Assembly (NCBI GenBank): GCA_965206405.1
Contig: CBDBJQ010000006.1
Coordinates: 186,001 to 250,000, forward strand
Origin: CBDBJQ01 sp965206405
GTDB lineage: Bacteria > Pseudomonadota > Alphaproteobacteria > UBA8366
DNA: 64,000 nt
Reading direction: 5' to 3'
Shown here: positions 63,198-64,000 of the stretch, piece after piece
How the letters are laid out: the number at the start of each line of letters is the position of its first letter
Numbering within the stretch: the first letter of the stretch is position 1
The notes under the pieces: generated by a model
Databases searched by the model: none
Told to the model about the DNA's origin: nothing
What the model saw: only the letters and a program-made list of their open reading frames with translations
Position numbers and translations under genes: made by a program

Positions 63198-64000
63198 TCA
63201 GGACGTCGCGCCGAGCAGAGCGGCCAGCGCTTCGGGGCTAGTGGCTGGGGCGCTGCAGACGGGCCCCCGGCAAACGTAAGCGGTGGCCCTGCCGTTGATG
63301 TGGGACTTTCCGGCAGCGGGGCTGTTCTCCGGCGGTGCATCGCCGGGCCTGAGGATCGTAAGGATCCTGTCCGGCAGCGATGCGCCGTTCACCGCTGCAA
63401 CAAGCGCCGCCGTGTCTTCGGCACCGGCATCGCCGGCAATGAAAATATGAGTACAGGATTCCAGCGTCTCACTGGCGTTGATCAGGGTCGAGAACGGAAA
63501 GAAGTTCTGCTCGATTTCGCCGGAGAAGGCGCGGAGGATGTCCTTGGCTCGGTCGTGATGCGCCCCCTCGCCGGTCAGCAAGAACAACCGGGCGGACACG
63601 CCGGCGAGCGTGCCGTTGCCGGACGGGGTGGGGCTGTCATGCGCGGTTTTGGTTCGCGTGATCAGGTTCGGCGTGTCGTCGGCGGTGAAGAAATATCCGC
63701 CCTGCGGATCGCGGTAATGCGCCTCGGTGGCCTCAACCCACGCAATGGTATCCTCAAGATACCGGCCATCCCCGGTTGCCTCGTGGAGGGCGAGTGCGGC
63801 CCGGGCCATATTGGCGTGGTCGTCCAGAGTTGCTGGGTGGCGCGCCTGTCCGGCGCACCAGCTGTGCTGCAGGCGCCCGTCGACTCGCATTTCTGTCTGA
63901 ACGAAATCATAGGCGCGGCGCGCGGCCTCGACCCATTCTGGTTCCCCGAGCACTGGCCCGGCGAAAGCGAGCGCGGCGATCATGAGCCCGTTCCAGTCGG
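63198..64000 (-). CDS. YyaL/DUF255 (Spermatogenesis-associated 20-like) protein, C-terminal part
   Basis: The open frame runs through the window end, so only the last 267 or so codons are seen. The visible part begins DWNGLMIAALAFAG, includes DGRLQHSWCAGQARHPATLDDHANM in part (HPATLDDHAN) and DPQGGYFFTADDTP, and ends with an (alpha/alpha)-barrel and THIFIAGDAGAEDT region followed by AYVCRGPVCSAPATSPEAL with two cysteines. These proteins have an N-terminal thioredoxin-like DUF255 domain, which would lie beyond the window. The function is unknown. Confidence 0.9.
   Translation of the reverse strand, partial: DWNGLMIAALAFAGPVLGEPEWVEAARRAYDFVQTEMRVDGRLQHSWCAGQARHPATLDDHANMARAALALHEATGDGRYLEDTIAWVEATEAHYRDPQGGYFFTADDTPNLITRTKTAHDSPTPSGNGTLAGVSARLFLLTGEGAHHDRAKDILRAFSGEIEQNFFPFSTLINASETLESCTHIFIAGDAGAEDTAALVAAVNGASLPDRILTILRPGDAPPENSPAAGKSHINGRATAYVCRGPVCSAPATSPEALAALLGATS

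Overview
The window is a 64 kb piece of a high-GC alphaproteobacterial chromosome. It is almost all housekeeping genes, tightly packed in operons. Several signs point to an alphaproteobacterium, probably Rhodospirillales-like (the order is inference): a Fur protein without the C-terminal cysteine pairs, the block hslVU - smr - mltA - tim44 - fxsA - dnaQ - coaE - aroE - maf - ppsR | hemE - hemH - hemJ - rho, the split heat-shock clusters hrcA-grpE and dnaK-dnaJ, and the his cluster hisB-hisH-(acetyltransferase)-hisA-hisF-hisE.

Layout. 1-4.2 kb (minus strand): miaB (cut by the window edge), a PlsC-type acyltransferase, fur, tsaB and a RutE-type nitroreductase. 4.35-8.8 kb: a polysaccharide deacetylase gene split by a foreign insert of about 3.4 kb. 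The insert carries an IS21-family istA remnant, an intact HTH-ImmA/IrrE metallopeptidase behind a palindromic operator candidate, a frameshifted PIN-domain gene, an SMC-like ATPase with a nonsense codon, and an IS1595-type transposase fragment. 8.8-19 kb (minus): mutS, glnD, murJ, trpS, nfuA-like and a glucosaminidase. 19-26.8 kb: maeB, an AmpG-like transporter, a PfkB kinase, an EI24/lipoprotein fusion, nth, and a decayed DUF2244/EamA chimera. 26.8-34 kb: dnaK-dnaJ-dapB and hrcA-grpE around an opposing DUF1848 gene. 34.2-36.8 kb (plus): rph-rdgB-hemW. 36.8-43.3 kb (minus): an LppC-type lipoprotein, gshB, hinT and the his operon. 43.5-45.5 kb: hslVU. 45.5-51.2 kb (minus): smr, lutCBA, mltA, tim44. 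51.4-53.6 kb: fxsA, a tiny membrane-peptide ORF, dnaQ and coaE. 53.7-56 kb: aroE, maf, ppsR. 56-56.4 kb: an AT-rich non-coding segment. 56.4-60.7 kb (plus): hemE-hemH-hemJ-rho. 60.9-64 kb (minus): a quinone oxidoreductase, dienelactone hydrolase, ogt and the C-terminal part of a YyaL/DUF255 protein.

How the parts fit. The AT-rich segment at 55985-56432 lies between ppsR (the RP001/CC0001 orthologue) and hemE. This is the place where the Caulobacter chromosome origin sits, and the genes on both sides read away from it, so it is a strong oriC candidate. Many neighbouring genes share ATGA, GTGA or TAATG start/stop overlaps (glnD/murJ, hslV/hslU, lutB/lutC/smr, GNAT/hisA, hemE/hemH/hemJ), which suggests translational coupling. 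The most unusual material is the decaying insert at 4.7-8.1 kb and a few gene-remodelling events: the EI24 fusion, the DUF2244/EamA chimera, and the lut operon sitting between smr and mltA. No rRNA, tRNA or CRISPR array was seen.
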